A stretch of 23,983 bases of DNA, from positions 1-23,983 of IMG/VR virus record IMGVR_UViG_3300044800_000429. The stretch is one strand, 5' to 3'. The position numbers were made by a program, and so were the translations under genes. Every line of letters begins with the position of its first letter. The stretch's first letter is position 1. Below the pieces are notes generated by a model, which was not told the origin of the DNA, did no database searches, and saw only the letters and a list, made by a program, of their open reading frames with translations. Below are positions 6,436 to 12,999 of this stretch, piece after piece. The stretch comes from a virus.

Positions 6436-6752
6436 AAGTAAAAATCCACGGACCCGAAAGGGAATGGGGCGTCATCAGGCAGGGGATCTTCTGGATGGTC
6501 TTCTGTATTCTCCTTATTCTGGCCTCTTTTGAGTCGGGATGGATCCTCAGAAATCTCCAGATAGATGACACACAAAAGAGGGTCCTGAAATTGGAGAACA
6601 AATTCACGGACCACGACGGCCGGATCACCGTTTTAGAAGGCCGCCGGCCTGGCTTCCGGCTCGGGTTCCACCCCAGAGGAGGTTCCACCCCGGAGGGAGA
6701 GTCCTCCAACTCGGAGAGAGAGGCCTCTGGCCCGGAGGGGAAGAGAAAATGA
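6432..6752 (+). CDS. Membrane protein with repeat-encoded C-terminal tail
   Basis: 106-residue protein. A single hydrophobic segment (GIFWMVFCILLILASF, about residues 18-33) is followed by a short coiled coil (DDTQKRVLKLENKFTDHDGR), much like small phage inner-membrane proteins. From about residue 70 to the end the sequence GRRPGFRLGFHPRGG, then STPEGESSNSEREASGPEG, is a translation of the GC-rich repeat array (6640-6741). The original protein probably ended near residue 70. Both ends overlap neighbours by four bases (ATGA), so expression is coupled. Confidence 0.7.
   Translation: MKVKIHGPEREWGVIRQGIFWMVFCILLILASFESGWILRNLQIDDTQKRVLKLENKFTDHDGRITVLEGRRPGFRLGFHPRGGSTPEGESSNSEREASGPEGKRK
6640..6741 (+). 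repeat. GC-rich hairpin repeat, copy 4 (array in CDS)
   Basis: About five degenerate units in a row: GCCGCCGGCCTGG, CTTCCGGCTCGG, GTTCCACCCCAGAGGAGG, TTCCACCCCGGAGGGAGAG, TCCTCCAACTCGGAGAGAG and CCTCTGGCCCGGAGGGG. Most units form a TCC/GGA-type mini-hairpin. It encodes the C-terminal tail of the upstream membrane protein, and its last unit provides the Shine-Dalgarno for the ATG at 6749. Confidence 0.85.
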
Positions 6753-6886
6753 AGAGGACGATAAAGGACTTTTTAGGGCGATTCTGGAGAAAACATATCA
6801 TTGATGACTTCCCTTATCCGGATGTCTGTTTCGATTGTGATCTTCCCGATTGCAAAGGATGCGTTAATAGACATGGAACTAAATAA
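6749..6886 (+). CDS. Cys-rich microprotein (45 aa)
   Basis: Very short gene, MKRTIKDFLGRFWRKH at the start and CFDCDLPDCKGC near the end. Four Cys in two CxxC pairs suggest zinc binding; the N-terminal part is a basic amphipathic helix. It starts in an ATGA overlap with the previous gene behind a GGAGGGG Shine-Dalgarno, and its 3' end overlaps the next gene by 14 bases. Tight packing and coupling support it as real. Function unknown. Confidence 0.65.
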   Translation: MKRTIKDFLGRFWRKHIIDDFPYPDVCFDCDLPDCKGCVNRHGTK

Positions 6887-7265
6887 TCTCGAATCAACCA
6901 TTTTGCGCCTTCTCGAAGCCCATCAGGGCAGAGACTTTACTTGTTCGCGAGGGAGACTCGTCGAGAAGATCAATAATGGATGTGCCCCTCCCGATCAGAT
7001 CAACGAGCGCGAGATCCGGCGGGTCATCAAACACCTGGTCGAATCTCATGGTGAATGGATCGGCTCCTGTTCAAGGGGGTACTTCATGATCCAGACCGAT
7101 GAGGAGCTCCTGGCCGCCTGCAAATACTATCACGGCTATGCCATGAGTCTTCTTCACGTCGAGGCAAAACTGAGAAAAACGAGTCTGGCAACGTTGTTAG
7201 GGCAACTGTCAATGGAATTCGCCCCGGTGGAATACAAAGCCGATTCCACGGGGCAAGGAGGTTAA
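6873..7265 (+). CDS. Hypothetical winged-helix-like protein
   Basis: 130-residue protein. Residues about 1-70 (NLESTILRLLEAHQGRDFTC, then EREIRRVIKHLVESHGEWIG) read like a winged-helix domain, with the wing at about SCSRGYFMI. A helical tail follows. I chose the ATG at 6873 (MELNNLEST). A longer in-frame start at 6801 would overlap the Cys-rich microprotein gene over most of its length. It directly precedes the Gam-like gene. The role is probably DNA binding in the early/middle operon; no named family. Confidence 0.7.
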   Translation: MELNNLESTILRLLEAHQGRDFTCSRGRLVEKINNGCAPPDQINEREIRRVIKHLVESHGEWIGSCSRGYFMIQTDEELLAACKYYHGYAMSLLHVEAKLRKTSLATLLGQLSMEFAPVEYKADSTGQGG

Positions 7266-7266
7266 C

Positions 7267-7785
7267 ATGACACTCACTGAAATTGAACTGTTGGCGAGGA
7301 ATTTTTCTGATGCGAGATTAAATCTCAAAGAGGGTCTGGATGAACTCGAGACTGAGATCGCGGTTGTAAAGAAGCGATATCTTCCGGCGATCCGCCGTGC
7401 CGTGGAGAAGGCAGCCCAGAGGCACGAGGCACTCAGGGCAGCCGTCGAAGAAGCCCCGGAATTATTTCAGAAACCTAAGACCGTGATCTTTCACGGTGTA
7501 CGTCTTGGCTATCAGAAAGCCAGGGGCGAGATCACGTGGGCAGATACCGCCCAGGTCATCAAACTCATCAAGAAAAATTTCCCCGATCAGGTCGAAACGC
7601 TCTTAAAGATCGTCGAGACGCCGATTAAGACCGCACTGGCCCAGCTTTCGGTTGCGGACCTGAAAAGGATCGGAGTGACTGTGATCGAGACGGGCGATGA
7701 GATCTTTATCAAACCCACGGATTCCGAGATCGACAAACTGATCAATGCCCTACTGAAGGATGAGGAGTTAAACAAGGCCGCATAA
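7267..7785 (+). CDS. gam: Mu Gam-like host-nuclease inhibitor
   Basis: 172-residue member of the phage Mu Gam family, Ku-like proteins that bind double-stranded DNA ends and block exonucleases such as RecBCD. The long N-terminal helical region (about 15-65, LDELETEIAVVKKRYLPAIR) is followed by the typical FHGVRLGYQKARGEITW segment (about 75-92) and a C-terminal region with LKRIGVTVIETGDEIFIKP. Length and motif order agree with Mu Gam (174 residues). A strong AAGGAGG Shine-Dalgarno precedes the start. It sits directly before the GemA-type gene, in the middle operon. Confidence 0.9.
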   Translation: MTLTEIELLARNFSDARLNLKEGLDELETEIAVVKKRYLPAIRRAVEKAAQRHEALRAAVEEAPELFQKPKTVIFHGVRLGYQKARGEITWADTAQVIKLIKKNFPDQVETLLKIVETPIKTALAQLSVADLKRIGVTVIETGDEIFIKPTDSEIDKLINALLKDEELNKAA

Positions 7786-7786
7786 A

Positions 7787-8236
7787 ATGCCAATCCAAAA
7801 ACTTCTCGCCAAAATTCATATCGCCAAAAAGGAACTCGGCCTCGAGGACGAGATCTACCGGGACATCCTCTATCGGAAATTCAAAGTCACATCCTCCAAG
7901 GCGCTCTCGGACAGCCAGGCCCTGGTGTTGATCAACCACTTCAAGAATGTTGGATGGGTCCCGAAATCGAAACCTAAAAAATATGATGATCTTCCCCCTC
8001 GGGATTTGTACGATGCCAGTCCTGGACAACGTCGGTTAATCGAGGTCCTCTGGCATGATCTCTATCGAGGTAATGAGGAGAAAAAACACCTCCGGCAATT
8101 CCTCTGGAATCATTTCAAGGTTTCCGAGGTCAGATTCATCCGGGATAAGGACCTTGCCCATAAAGTGATCGAGGCGCTCAAACAAATGAAGAAAAGAAGA
8201 GGGGTTAGTGAACAGAGAAAAGTATCTTCTAACTGA
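7787..8236 (+). CDS. GemA/gp16-like regulatory protein
   Basis: 149-residue protein of the Mu gp16/GemA (DUF1018) family, recognised from the N-terminal block LLAKIHIAKKELGLEDEIYR and following residues, and from SPGQRRLIEVLWHDLYR (about 82-98). In Mu the product has been reported to affect host gene expression and DNA topology. It lies one base after the Gam-like gene, the arrangement seen in other Mu-like phages. Its 3' end overlaps the next gene by 29 bases. Confidence 0.88.
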   Translation: MPIQKLLAKIHIAKKELGLEDEIYRDILYRKFKVTSSKALSDSQALVLINHFKNVGWVPKSKPKKYDDLPPRDLYDASPGQRRLIEVLWHDLYRGNEEKKHLRQFLWNHFKVSEVRFIRDKDLAHKVIEALKQMKKRRGVSEQRKVSSN

Positions 8237-8792
8237 AGAAGAACTTAAAATTATTCGGGATTTTTACGATGGGACTACCATCAAGACGAACAAGATAATG
8301 CGACTGTTCGGCCACAAATATCCCCGCTGGTATGTTAAAAGGAAGGCCCAGGAGATGGGTCTTGCCCGCCTTTATAAGCAACCCGACTGGAGTGAAGAGG
8401 AAGTTTCATATTTACATAAATACTTTCCCTCAAAAGGATTTGTTGCCATCCAGAACGGCCTGAAAAGGATCAACGGAGGAATTCTGAGATCTGTAACCGC
8501 CATTGTTTTGAAAAAAAGGAGACTCCATATCAACAAAAGATCCGATGGGTTCACAATGCGCATGGTCGAAGAGATATTCGGGACCAATCATCACAAAATA
8601 GAGAAGTGGGTCCGCCTTGGATGGCTTCAGGACGGCCGCAAGGGGACCGAACGGACAAAAGTCCAGGGCGGGGACATGCACCATTTTAAATCAGAGAATC
8701 TCAGAAATTTTGCGATTAATTATCCCGAGGAGATCGATATTCGAAGAGTTGAAAAATGGACTTTCATTCAAATCGTCGCCGGCCAGATGTGA
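8208..8792 (+). CDS. Putative DNA-binding protein (SANT/HTH-like)
   Basis: 194-residue protein. The N-terminal half has two helical repeats that look Myb/SANT- or HTH-like (LTEEELKIIRDFYDGTTIKT; then DWSEEEVSYLHKYFPSKGFV). The C-terminal part, with MRMVEEIFGTNHHKIEKWV followed by RLGWLQDGRKG, resembles a MerR-type HTH. Such proteins follow GemA in several Mu-like phages and may be regulators. The start is a GTG with an AGAGGGG purine stretch upstream, overlapping the gp16-like gene. No catalytic motif seen. Confidence 0.75.
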   Translation: MNREKYLLTEEELKIIRDFYDGTTIKTNKIMRLFGHKYPRWYVKRKAQEMGLARLYKQPDWSEEEVSYLHKYFPSKGFVAIQNGLKRINGGILRSVTAIVLKKRRLHINKRSDGFTMRMVEEIFGTNHHKIEKWVRLGWLQDGRKGTERTKVQGGDMHHFKSENLRNFAINYPEEIDIRRVEKWTFIQIVAGQM

Positions 8793-8804
8793 TGGAGGTT
8801 GACA

Positions 8805-9029
8805 ATGCCTTTGTGTAAAAAATGCGGTGTGAAGATCGAAAAGCCCTATAGATATTGTGATCCCTGCAACGATGAGATCGCGGCTTCGCAGGGCCAACTG
8901 CTTCGACGGGGAAGAGTGATTGAGAGACGCCTCAAGGCAGAAGCCGACGAATCCGGCAATCCGAAAATCTATCGCGCCGGTGAATGCAGTCAGGATTTCC
9001 TTAAATCCCTGATTCCTGGTAGAATATAG
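8805..9029 (+). CDS. Zinc-ribbon protein
   Basis: 74-residue protein with CKKC at residues 5-8 and CDPC at about 21-24, a zinc ribbon at the N-terminus, followed by a charged helix (GQLLRRGRVIERRLKAEADE). The ATG at 8805 has GGAGG upstream; a TTG two codons earlier is less likely. It is the fourth of five small Cys-pair proteins in this operon. Function unknown. Confidence 0.7.
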   Translation: MPLCKKCGVKIEKPYRYCDPCNDEIAASQGQLLRRGRVIERRLKAEADESGNPKIYRAGECSQDFLKSLIPGRI

Positions 9030-9049
9030 GCCCGAAAGGATAGGAAAAG

Positions 9050-9400
9050 ATGAAGATCATATTTAATAAGAATGAGAAGAAATTGATAAATCAAGGCACC
9101 AACGCCGAGAATTACATTAGATTTCTATTACTAAAATCCAGCAAACCATTGATTGAAGGCAGGGAAGTTGAAAGTTCGGCCACATGTGAACACTGTGACG
9201 AGATATTCCTCATTTCCAATTTTAAGAAAAGAAGGTTTTGCGGTATCAAATGTGCATGGAGGAATCATGCACGATTGGCCAGAGAGGAACTCAGAAAGGA
9301 TCCTGTAAGATATTTAGAGTATCTTGATAAGCAGAGGTTAATAATGCGGAAACAATACAAAAATAAAAAAAGAATAAAACCCAAAGGGCAGGGAAAATGA
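9050..9400 (+). CDS. Zinc-finger hypothetical protein
   Basis: 116-residue basic protein with CEHC (about 47-50) and CGIKC (about 64-68) separated by a short basic loop, a likely treble-clef or zinc-ribbon fold. A Lys/Arg-rich helical tail follows (RKDPVRYLEYLDKQRLIMRK). This looks like a nucleic-acid-binding protein. It is more AT-rich than its neighbours, perhaps a more recent arrival. The stop overlaps the next start by four bases. Confidence 0.7.
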   Translation: MKIIFNKNEKKLINQGTNAENYIRFLLLKSSKPLIEGREVESSATCEHCDEIFLISNFKKRRFCGIKCAWRNHARLAREELRKDPVRYLEYLDKQRLIMRKQYKNKKRIKPKGQGK

Positions 9401-9579
9401 CCCTTGACCAGGCCCGAGAAATCATTGAGGAGATTCTCTTCAGGTATGGCATTGAACATTGCGAATCCGTCGAGAAACGAAAGGATGGCAAGATTCATTT
9501 CGTAAGTTGCACTATTAAATTTTTAATCGATGGGAGAGAGCAAACTCCTGGCCCAAAAAAAGCCTTGACAAAGAAATAA
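9397..9579 (+). CDS. Small hypothetical protein (60 aa)
   Basis: 60-residue protein, MTLDQAREIIEEILFRYGIE then CESVEKRKDGKIHFVSCT. It has an alpha-beta pattern and two Cys. It is coupled to the zinc-finger gene by an ATGA overlap and is the last gene of the early/middle operon. Its 3' end contains the -35 of the next promoter (TTGACA at 9565-9570). No family recognised. Confidence 0.65.
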   Translation: MTLDQAREIIEEILFRYGIEHCESVEKRKDGKIHFVSCTIKFLIDGREQTPGPKKALTKK

Positions 9580-9594
9580 TAAGTCTGATATATA
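9565..9594 (+). promoter_or_regulatory. Promoter for the RHH regulator gene
   Basis: TTGACA (9565-9570) is followed after 18 bp by TATATA (9589-9594), within a run of alternating AT. Transcription should start near 9602, giving a leader of about 19 bases to the ATG at 9621. The hexamers match those of the early promoter. Confidence 0.6.
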
Positions 9595-9620
9595 TATGCT
9601 GAACGGTTTAAATAGTATAA

Positions 9621-9773
9621 ATGGCTCTAAAAACCTATCCCATGCGCGTGGAAGAACAAATCTGGAGGCAAGCCAAAGCAAAGGCGGCCCTCGAAGGGAT
9701 CACGCTCAGGGAGGCCATCGAGAGGCTTTTAAAAGAATGGATTGATGAAAAGATAAAGATCGAGGAAAAATAG
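9621..9773 (+). CDS. Ribbon-helix-helix transcription regulator (50 aa)
   Basis: 50-residue protein starting MALKTYPMRVEEQIWRQA. The short strand (LKTYPMRV) followed by two helices (EQIWRQAKAKAALEG and TLREAIERLLKEWIDEK) is the ribbon-helix-helix (Arc/CopG) fold, with the polar strand residues facing the DNA. It has its own promoter and is followed by a terminator, so it forms a one-gene unit between the early/middle operon and the lysis/late genes. That is where Mu carries its middle and late activators; a role in the timing of late expression is inference. Confidence 0.7.
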   Translation: MALKTYPMRVEEQIWRQAKAKAALEGITLREAIERLLKEWIDEKIKIEEK

Positions 9774-9798
9774 ATTCCGGGTCATGCCCGGAATGACA
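9774..9798. repeat. GATTCCGGGTC/CCGGAATGAC palindrome
   Basis: GATTCCGGGTCATGCCCGG followed by AATGAC forms a near-perfect hairpin (ATTCCGGG / CCCGGAAT). It belongs to the widespread CATTCC-type intergenic repeats and starts directly at the stop of the RHH gene. Confidence 0.7.
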
Positions 9799-9821
9799 GA
9801 ATAAGTAGCAGGTACGGGAAG

Positions 9822-9874
9822 AACCCGACTTGTTGTTTCGTGCTAAGCGCGATTCTAACATGTCGGGTTTTTTT
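9822..9874 (+). terminator. Rho-independent terminator
   Basis: AACCCGACTTGTT pairs with AACATGTCGGGTT (12 of 13 positions) around a 22-base loop and is followed by TTTTTTT. It ends transcription of the RHH gene and probably of the early/middle operon, ahead of the lysis cassette. Confidence 0.8.
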
Positions 9875-9885
9875 ATGGGCAGAAA

Positions 9886-10278
9886 ATGATCATACTTCGC
9901 GATCCACAATTATTGAGTCCTCCCACACAAATTTTGTGGCAGAAACAGCAGAATATCATCCTGGAACACCGGCTGCCGATAAAGACCTTCGAGACCAAAA
10001 GACCTCCCGAAAGGCAAAAAATCATGTTCGAAACCGGCGCGAGCAAAACGATGGATTCGAACCATCTCGACAAGGGTGGGGGGGCCGAGGCCTGGGACGT
10101 GGCAGAGTGGATTAACGGCGACTGGAGTTGGAAGGACATTTTCTGGTTTCAGGTGCTGGGGATTCTAACGGTGAGCCTCATCAAGGGGATCCGATGGGGC
10201 GCGGACTGGAATGGAAAGAATTTTTGGTTCGACGAGAATTTCAGAGACTATGGGCACTTTGAGAGGATAGAGACATGA
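9886..10278 (+). CDS. Endolysin, M15-family peptidase
   Basis: 130-residue zinc peptidase of the M15 (VanY / L-Ala-D-Glu endopeptidase) type, the enzyme that cuts the peptide stems of peptidoglycan for lysis. The fold is recognised from FETKRPPERQKIMFETGASK (the FETKR-PERQ block near the start), SNH (H60), AWDV (D71), WGADW and DYGHFE (H124). H60, D71 and H124 would bind zinc; D121 is the likely general base. The H-D spacing is longer than in the common SxHxxGxAxD motif because of the KGGG insertion. There is no signal peptide, so a holin is needed. It is the first gene after the terminator, and its stop overlaps the next start. Confidence 0.85.
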   Translation: MIILRDPQLLSPPTQILWQKQQNIILEHRLPIKTFETKRPPERQKIMFETGASKTMDSNHLDKGGGAEAWDVAEWINGDWSWKDIFWFQVLGILTVSLIKGIRWGADWNGKNFWFDENFRDYGHFERIET

Positions 10279-10538
10279 CAGAAAAACTCGCTCAACAAAG
10301 GATCGATGCCGTGTTGAAAGAGGAAGATACCCTGGACCGGGTACTGGCGGCGCAGAATCAAAAAATCAGGGAATCGATCGGGAACTATAAATTCTGGCTT
10401 GCCATCGAGCTGCGGAAGGCGCACCAGGAGATCTTCCGGCTCGTCGAGGAAAGAGACCTCCTCATCAAAGAGAATTTAAAGATGAGGAATCAATTATTTC
10501 ACATCAAAGATTCCTTTAAAGCCGCCGGCCAGGAGTGA
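10275..10538 (+). CDS. Hypothetical coiled-coil protein of the lysis cassette
   Basis: 87-residue, highly charged and almost entirely helical protein (LEER/RKAHQEIFRLVEERDLL pattern), probably a coiled coil. There is no convincing transmembrane segment, so it is not a standard holin or Rz. The start is in an ATGA overlap with the endolysin gene. The last residues (AAGQE) and the TGA stop lie in a copy of the GC-rich repeat. Confidence 0.7.
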   Translation: MTEKLAQQRIDAVLKEEDTLDRVLAAQNQKIRESIGNYKFWLAIELRKAHQEIFRLVEERDLLIKENLKMRNQLFHIKDSFKAAGQE

Positions 10539-10557
10539 CCTCCGGCCCGGAAGGGAG
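10521..10557 (+). repeat. GC-rich hairpin repeat, copy 5
   Basis: GCCGCCGGCCAGGAG, then TGACCTCCGGCCCGGAAGGGAG. It contains the stop of the coiled-coil gene (10536-10538) and ends in AAGGGAG, the Shine-Dalgarno for the ATG at 10565. Confidence 0.8.
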
Positions 10558-10564
10558 AAACTCA

Positions 10565-10735
10565 ATGAAATTCGAAACCGTCTTTGGGAATGATAAGAAC
10601 TGGGTCATCATGGCCGTCTTCGGCATCACGATCTATTCGCTTTATATGCTCGGGATCAATGCCAAAGAGATAGCGACAAATGCCATCTCCGGTTTGATGG
10701 GAATCGCAGTCGGCCAGTGGGCGGCAAAGGCTTAA
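10565..10735 (+). CDS. Small membrane protein, holin candidate
   Basis: 56-residue protein with one clear hydrophobic segment (WVIMAVFGITIYSLYMLGI, about 13-31) and a second weaker one (ATNAISGLMGIAVGQWAA). Size, membrane character and position two genes after the endolysin make it the best holin candidate here. I chose the ATG at 10565 because of the repeat-borne AAGGGAG; an upstream GTG at 10535 would only translate the repeat. Confidence 0.65.
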   Translation: MKFETVFGNDKNWVIMAVFGITIYSLYMLGINAKEIATNAISGLMGIAVGQWAAKA

Positions 10736-10739
10736 GCAA

Positions 10740-11453
10740 ATGAGTATCGAATCCAAACTCGACCAGTTGTGGGCAAACTCCCCGATCATCGAGATAGATG
10801 ATTTGTTCAAGGGCCTCTTCGTCTCCGATCTCCATACGGGGGTGAAGGACCAGGCAGATGACTTTCAGAAGAATGAAACAATCTTCCTAAGAGTAGTCCC
10901 GGATTACAAAAAACGAGGATTTAAGATTTTCGGTTTGGGAGATCTCAAAGACCTCTGGGAAAATTCTAACCTTGCAAAAATTTTAGAAACGTATCCCTGG
11001 CTTCGTTATATCTTTGATGAGGAAATCGTAGGCAACCACGATCAAAAACTTATCCTCCCCCAGTCCTATATTCTCTTCAATAAAAAATCGGGGAAGAAAA
11101 TCCTTCTCGTTCACGGCCATCAGGGAGACTTCTTTAATGATGAGGCGTACCCTCTCGGATGGTTTTTCACAAAATACATCTGGCGAAATCTTCAGATGAT
11201 CGGCTTCAAGGATCCCACCACGGCGCAGAAGGGTAAAAACCCCAAGAAACACGAACTGACAAGGATGGCCTTTCATGACTGGGCGTGCTCGAGAAAACAA
11301 ACGGTTATCTTCGGGCACACTCATTTTGCGGAATCCGATCCCCCGTATTACTGGAACTGCGGAACCTGGGTCGGTGATGGCGGCCAAGCGGTGGAAATAG
11401 TGGACGATCGAATATCGCTCAAAACCTTTGGGGCGAAAGGAGGAATTGTATGA
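10740..11453 (+). CDS. Calcineurin-like metallophosphoesterase
   Basis: 237-residue phosphoesterase with all family motifs in order: SDLHTG (about 29-34), GLGDLKD (about 65-71), GNHD (about 100-103), VHGHQGD (about 125-131) and FGHTH (about 191-195). These form the two-metal site. The layout is closest, by eye, to LpxH-like UDP-2,3-diacylglucosamine hydrolases and related phage enzymes. The substrate cannot be read from sequence: nucleotides, lipid A precursors or a phosphorylated protein are all possible. It sits between the holin candidate and a lipoprotein and is translationally coupled to the latter. Confidence 0.88.
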   Translation: MSIESKLDQLWANSPIIEIDDLFKGLFVSDLHTGVKDQADDFQKNETIFLRVVPDYKKRGFKIFGLGDLKDLWENSNLAKILETYPWLRYIFDEEIVGNHDQKLILPQSYILFNKKSGKKILLVHGHQGDFFNDEAYPLGWFFTKYIWRNLQMIGFKDPTTAQKGKNPKKHELTRMAFHDWACSRKQTVIFGHTHFAESDPPYYWNCGTWVGDGGQAVEIVDDRISLKTFGAKGGIV

Positions 11454-11839
11454 GAATTAAGTTATTCGTGCTTATGATCGCGATTATTCTTCTTGCGGCT
11501 GGTTGTGCCGGCATGAGAGGAGACATCGTCAAGATTACTGAAGAGGATAAACTAAACGCTGAGGTTTCTCGGACAGCGGCTAAAAATCTACTCTCTACCT
11601 GGTCTATCAATAGCGGTTTTGTCCGAGGGTCTCTCGGGTTGGAAAGAATGTCTGCCCTTCCCGTGGGAGTCGTCAAGGCGATGGATGAATTGGATGTTTT
11701 AGCGTCCAAGACAACCTGGACTGATTTTGACCTTGGGTATTCCCTTGGACTAAGGGTCAGGTTGCTATCAGAAATCGTGGCGCAGGCATTAAAATTGTAC
11801 GCTCCAGAAGTTATGAAATATATTCCAATGGCGTTTTGA
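11450..11839 (+). CDS. Lipoprotein
   Basis: 129-residue protein with a lipoprotein signal peptide: basic MRIK, a hydrophobic core, and lipobox LAAGC with the lipidated Cys at residue 19. It would be anchored to a membrane facing the periplasm. The mature part is mostly helical and matches no family I know. It has a strong AAAGGAGG Shine-Dalgarno and overlaps the phosphoesterase gene by four bases. An Rz1-like spanin or a superinfection-exclusion lipoprotein are possible roles, but it is longer than typical Rz1. Confidence 0.8.
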   Translation: MRIKLFVLMIAIILLAAGCAGMRGDIVKITEEDKLNAEVSRTAAKNLLSTWSINSGFVRGSLGLERMSALPVGVVKAMDELDVLASKTTWTDFDLGYSLGLRVRLLSEIVAQALKLYAPEVMKYIPMAF

Positions 11840-11901
11840 ATTTAGAAAATTTTGAGTGTTAACAGGGGCAAAATTTAAAGTGAAAGGAAGTGATATAGAT
11901 T

Positions 11902-12282
11902 ATGGCAGTAGATCAAAGTGAAACTTGGTTTGCGAATATCAAGACACTGTTTGACAACTTTCTTCAGGAATCCCTCACTGATATTCGAGAGAAAAGAACT
12001 TTCTTCTCGAAGTTAGTGAGTGATGCCCAGCAGCACGATAATACCCGACAGACCGTTGCGAATCAAGCCTTACAAAATGCTGTGGAGACAGCGAACATGG
12101 TTTCGAAGCAGGCCATCCGTCATAGTGATATTGCTGTTGACCAAGAATGGAATCCGGTGCAACAGGCGGCTGGAGATGTGCTCACGGCTCGTTCAGTTAC
12201 TATTGATGATGCAAGCTTAAAGGCGATTGGAGCGATAATCGCTTCCGCTCTTGCAGATGCCTTAGCGAAGAAGGCAGCATAA
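11902..12282 (+). CDS. Hypothetical helical protein
   Basis: 126-residue protein, mostly amphipathic helix with many Gln, Ala and Asn (KLVSDAQQHDNTRQTVANQA region) and a hydrophobic Ala-rich C-terminus (AIGAIIASALADALAKKAA). Heptad-like patterning suggests oligomerisation. It is preceded by AAGGAAGTGAT and a gap of about 60 bases with no other signal. No family recognised; it lies between the lysis cassette and the packaging genes. Confidence 0.7.
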   Translation: MAVDQSETWFANIKTLFDNFLQESLTDIREKRTFFSKLVSDAQQHDNTRQTVANQALQNAVETANMVSKQAIRHSDIAVDQEWNPVQQAAGDVLTARSVTIDDASLKAIGAIIASALADALAKKAA

Positions 12283-12322
12283 AAAATAATATTAGCATGC
12301 CCCTGCTAACATTCAAAAATAT

Positions 12323-12370
12323 GCCGCCGGTTCGGGTTCCACCCTGGTGGAAGGTCCCCCCCGGCGAGAG
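12323..12370 (+). repeat. GC-rich hairpin repeat, copy 6
   Basis: GCCGCCGGTTCGGG, then TTCCACCCTGGTGGAAGG and CCCCCCCGGCGAGAG. The middle unit is a clean hairpin TTCCA/TGGAA. It lies ten bases before the ATG at 12380. Confidence 0.75.
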
Positions 12371-12379
12371 AAGAAATAA

Positions 12380-12700
12380 ATGGAACACTGGCATATCATT
12401 CTGATCACGACCGGGGTCCAGATCATCATCGGATTCTTCATCATGATCATCGCCTTTCTGTTGAAGCGCTCGATTGTTCAGATCGATAAGCGAATGGAAG
12501 ATGGGGACAAAAAATTCGATGGAATCTGCGCCGACATCGTCGAACTCCAAAAGATCCGGGGGATGGACCGCGAGTATTTCTCCAAGGAATATGTATCGAA
12601 GGACGATTTCATCCGGGACATCCGCGCTCTCGACGTGAAAATTGACGGGGTTGCAGCGGACGTGAAGGAACTTCTGAGGTCTCAAAAGGAGAAATCTTGA
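12380..12700 (+). CDS. Membrane protein with coiled coil, Mu gp25-like position
   Basis: 106-residue protein: an N-terminal transmembrane segment (IILITTGVQIIIGFFIMIIA, about 6-28) followed by a charged helical region (about 32-106). Small proteins of this shape (DUF2730-type) precede the terminase genes in Mu-like phages, so it is probably the gp25 equivalent; the family call is by position and shape only. Its stop shares one base with the next ATG. Confidence 0.7.
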   Translation: MEHWHIILITTGVQIIIGFFIMIIAFLLKRSIVQIDKRMEDGDKKFDGICADIVELQKIRGMDREYFSKEYVSKDDFIRDIRALDVKIDGVAADVKELLRSQKEKS

Positions 12701-12999
12701 TGGCAAAATATACGAATAGAAGTCTGAGACGCGACATTCTTCGCACCCTTAATTACGTTCCCCTCACGCCTTTCCGTGCCATCGCAGTCCTGAACGCCTT
12801 GAGGCCGACCGGCTACGACGATCTTACCACAGCGACCCTGGAGGGACAGATCAACTATCTGGTGGAAAAGGGATACATCAAGAAGAAGACGGCGAAAAAC
12901 GAAATCCTCGGAGAAGAGATCGAACTCATACAGATCACGGCCAAGGGAATCGACCTTCTCGAAGGCAACTGTTCGGACGTTGGAGTGGCATGTGGCTAA
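12700..12999 (+). CDS. Winged-helix protein, Mu gp26-like position
   Basis: 99-residue protein with a winged-helix pattern: RDILRTLNYVPLTPFRAIAV helices, a recognition-helix region (TATLEGQINYLVEKGYI) and a beta wing (ELIQITAKGIDLL). It precedes the small terminase, the place of gp26 in Mu-like phages. The ATG at 12700 is chosen over the TTG one codon upstream because AAAGGAG is well spaced. It probably binds DNA or is an accessory packaging factor. Confidence 0.75.
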   Translation: MAKYTNRSLRRDILRTLNYVPLTPFRAIAVLNALRPTGYDDLTTATLEGQINYLVEKGYIKKKTAKNEILGEEIELIQITAKGIDLLEGNCSDVGVACG

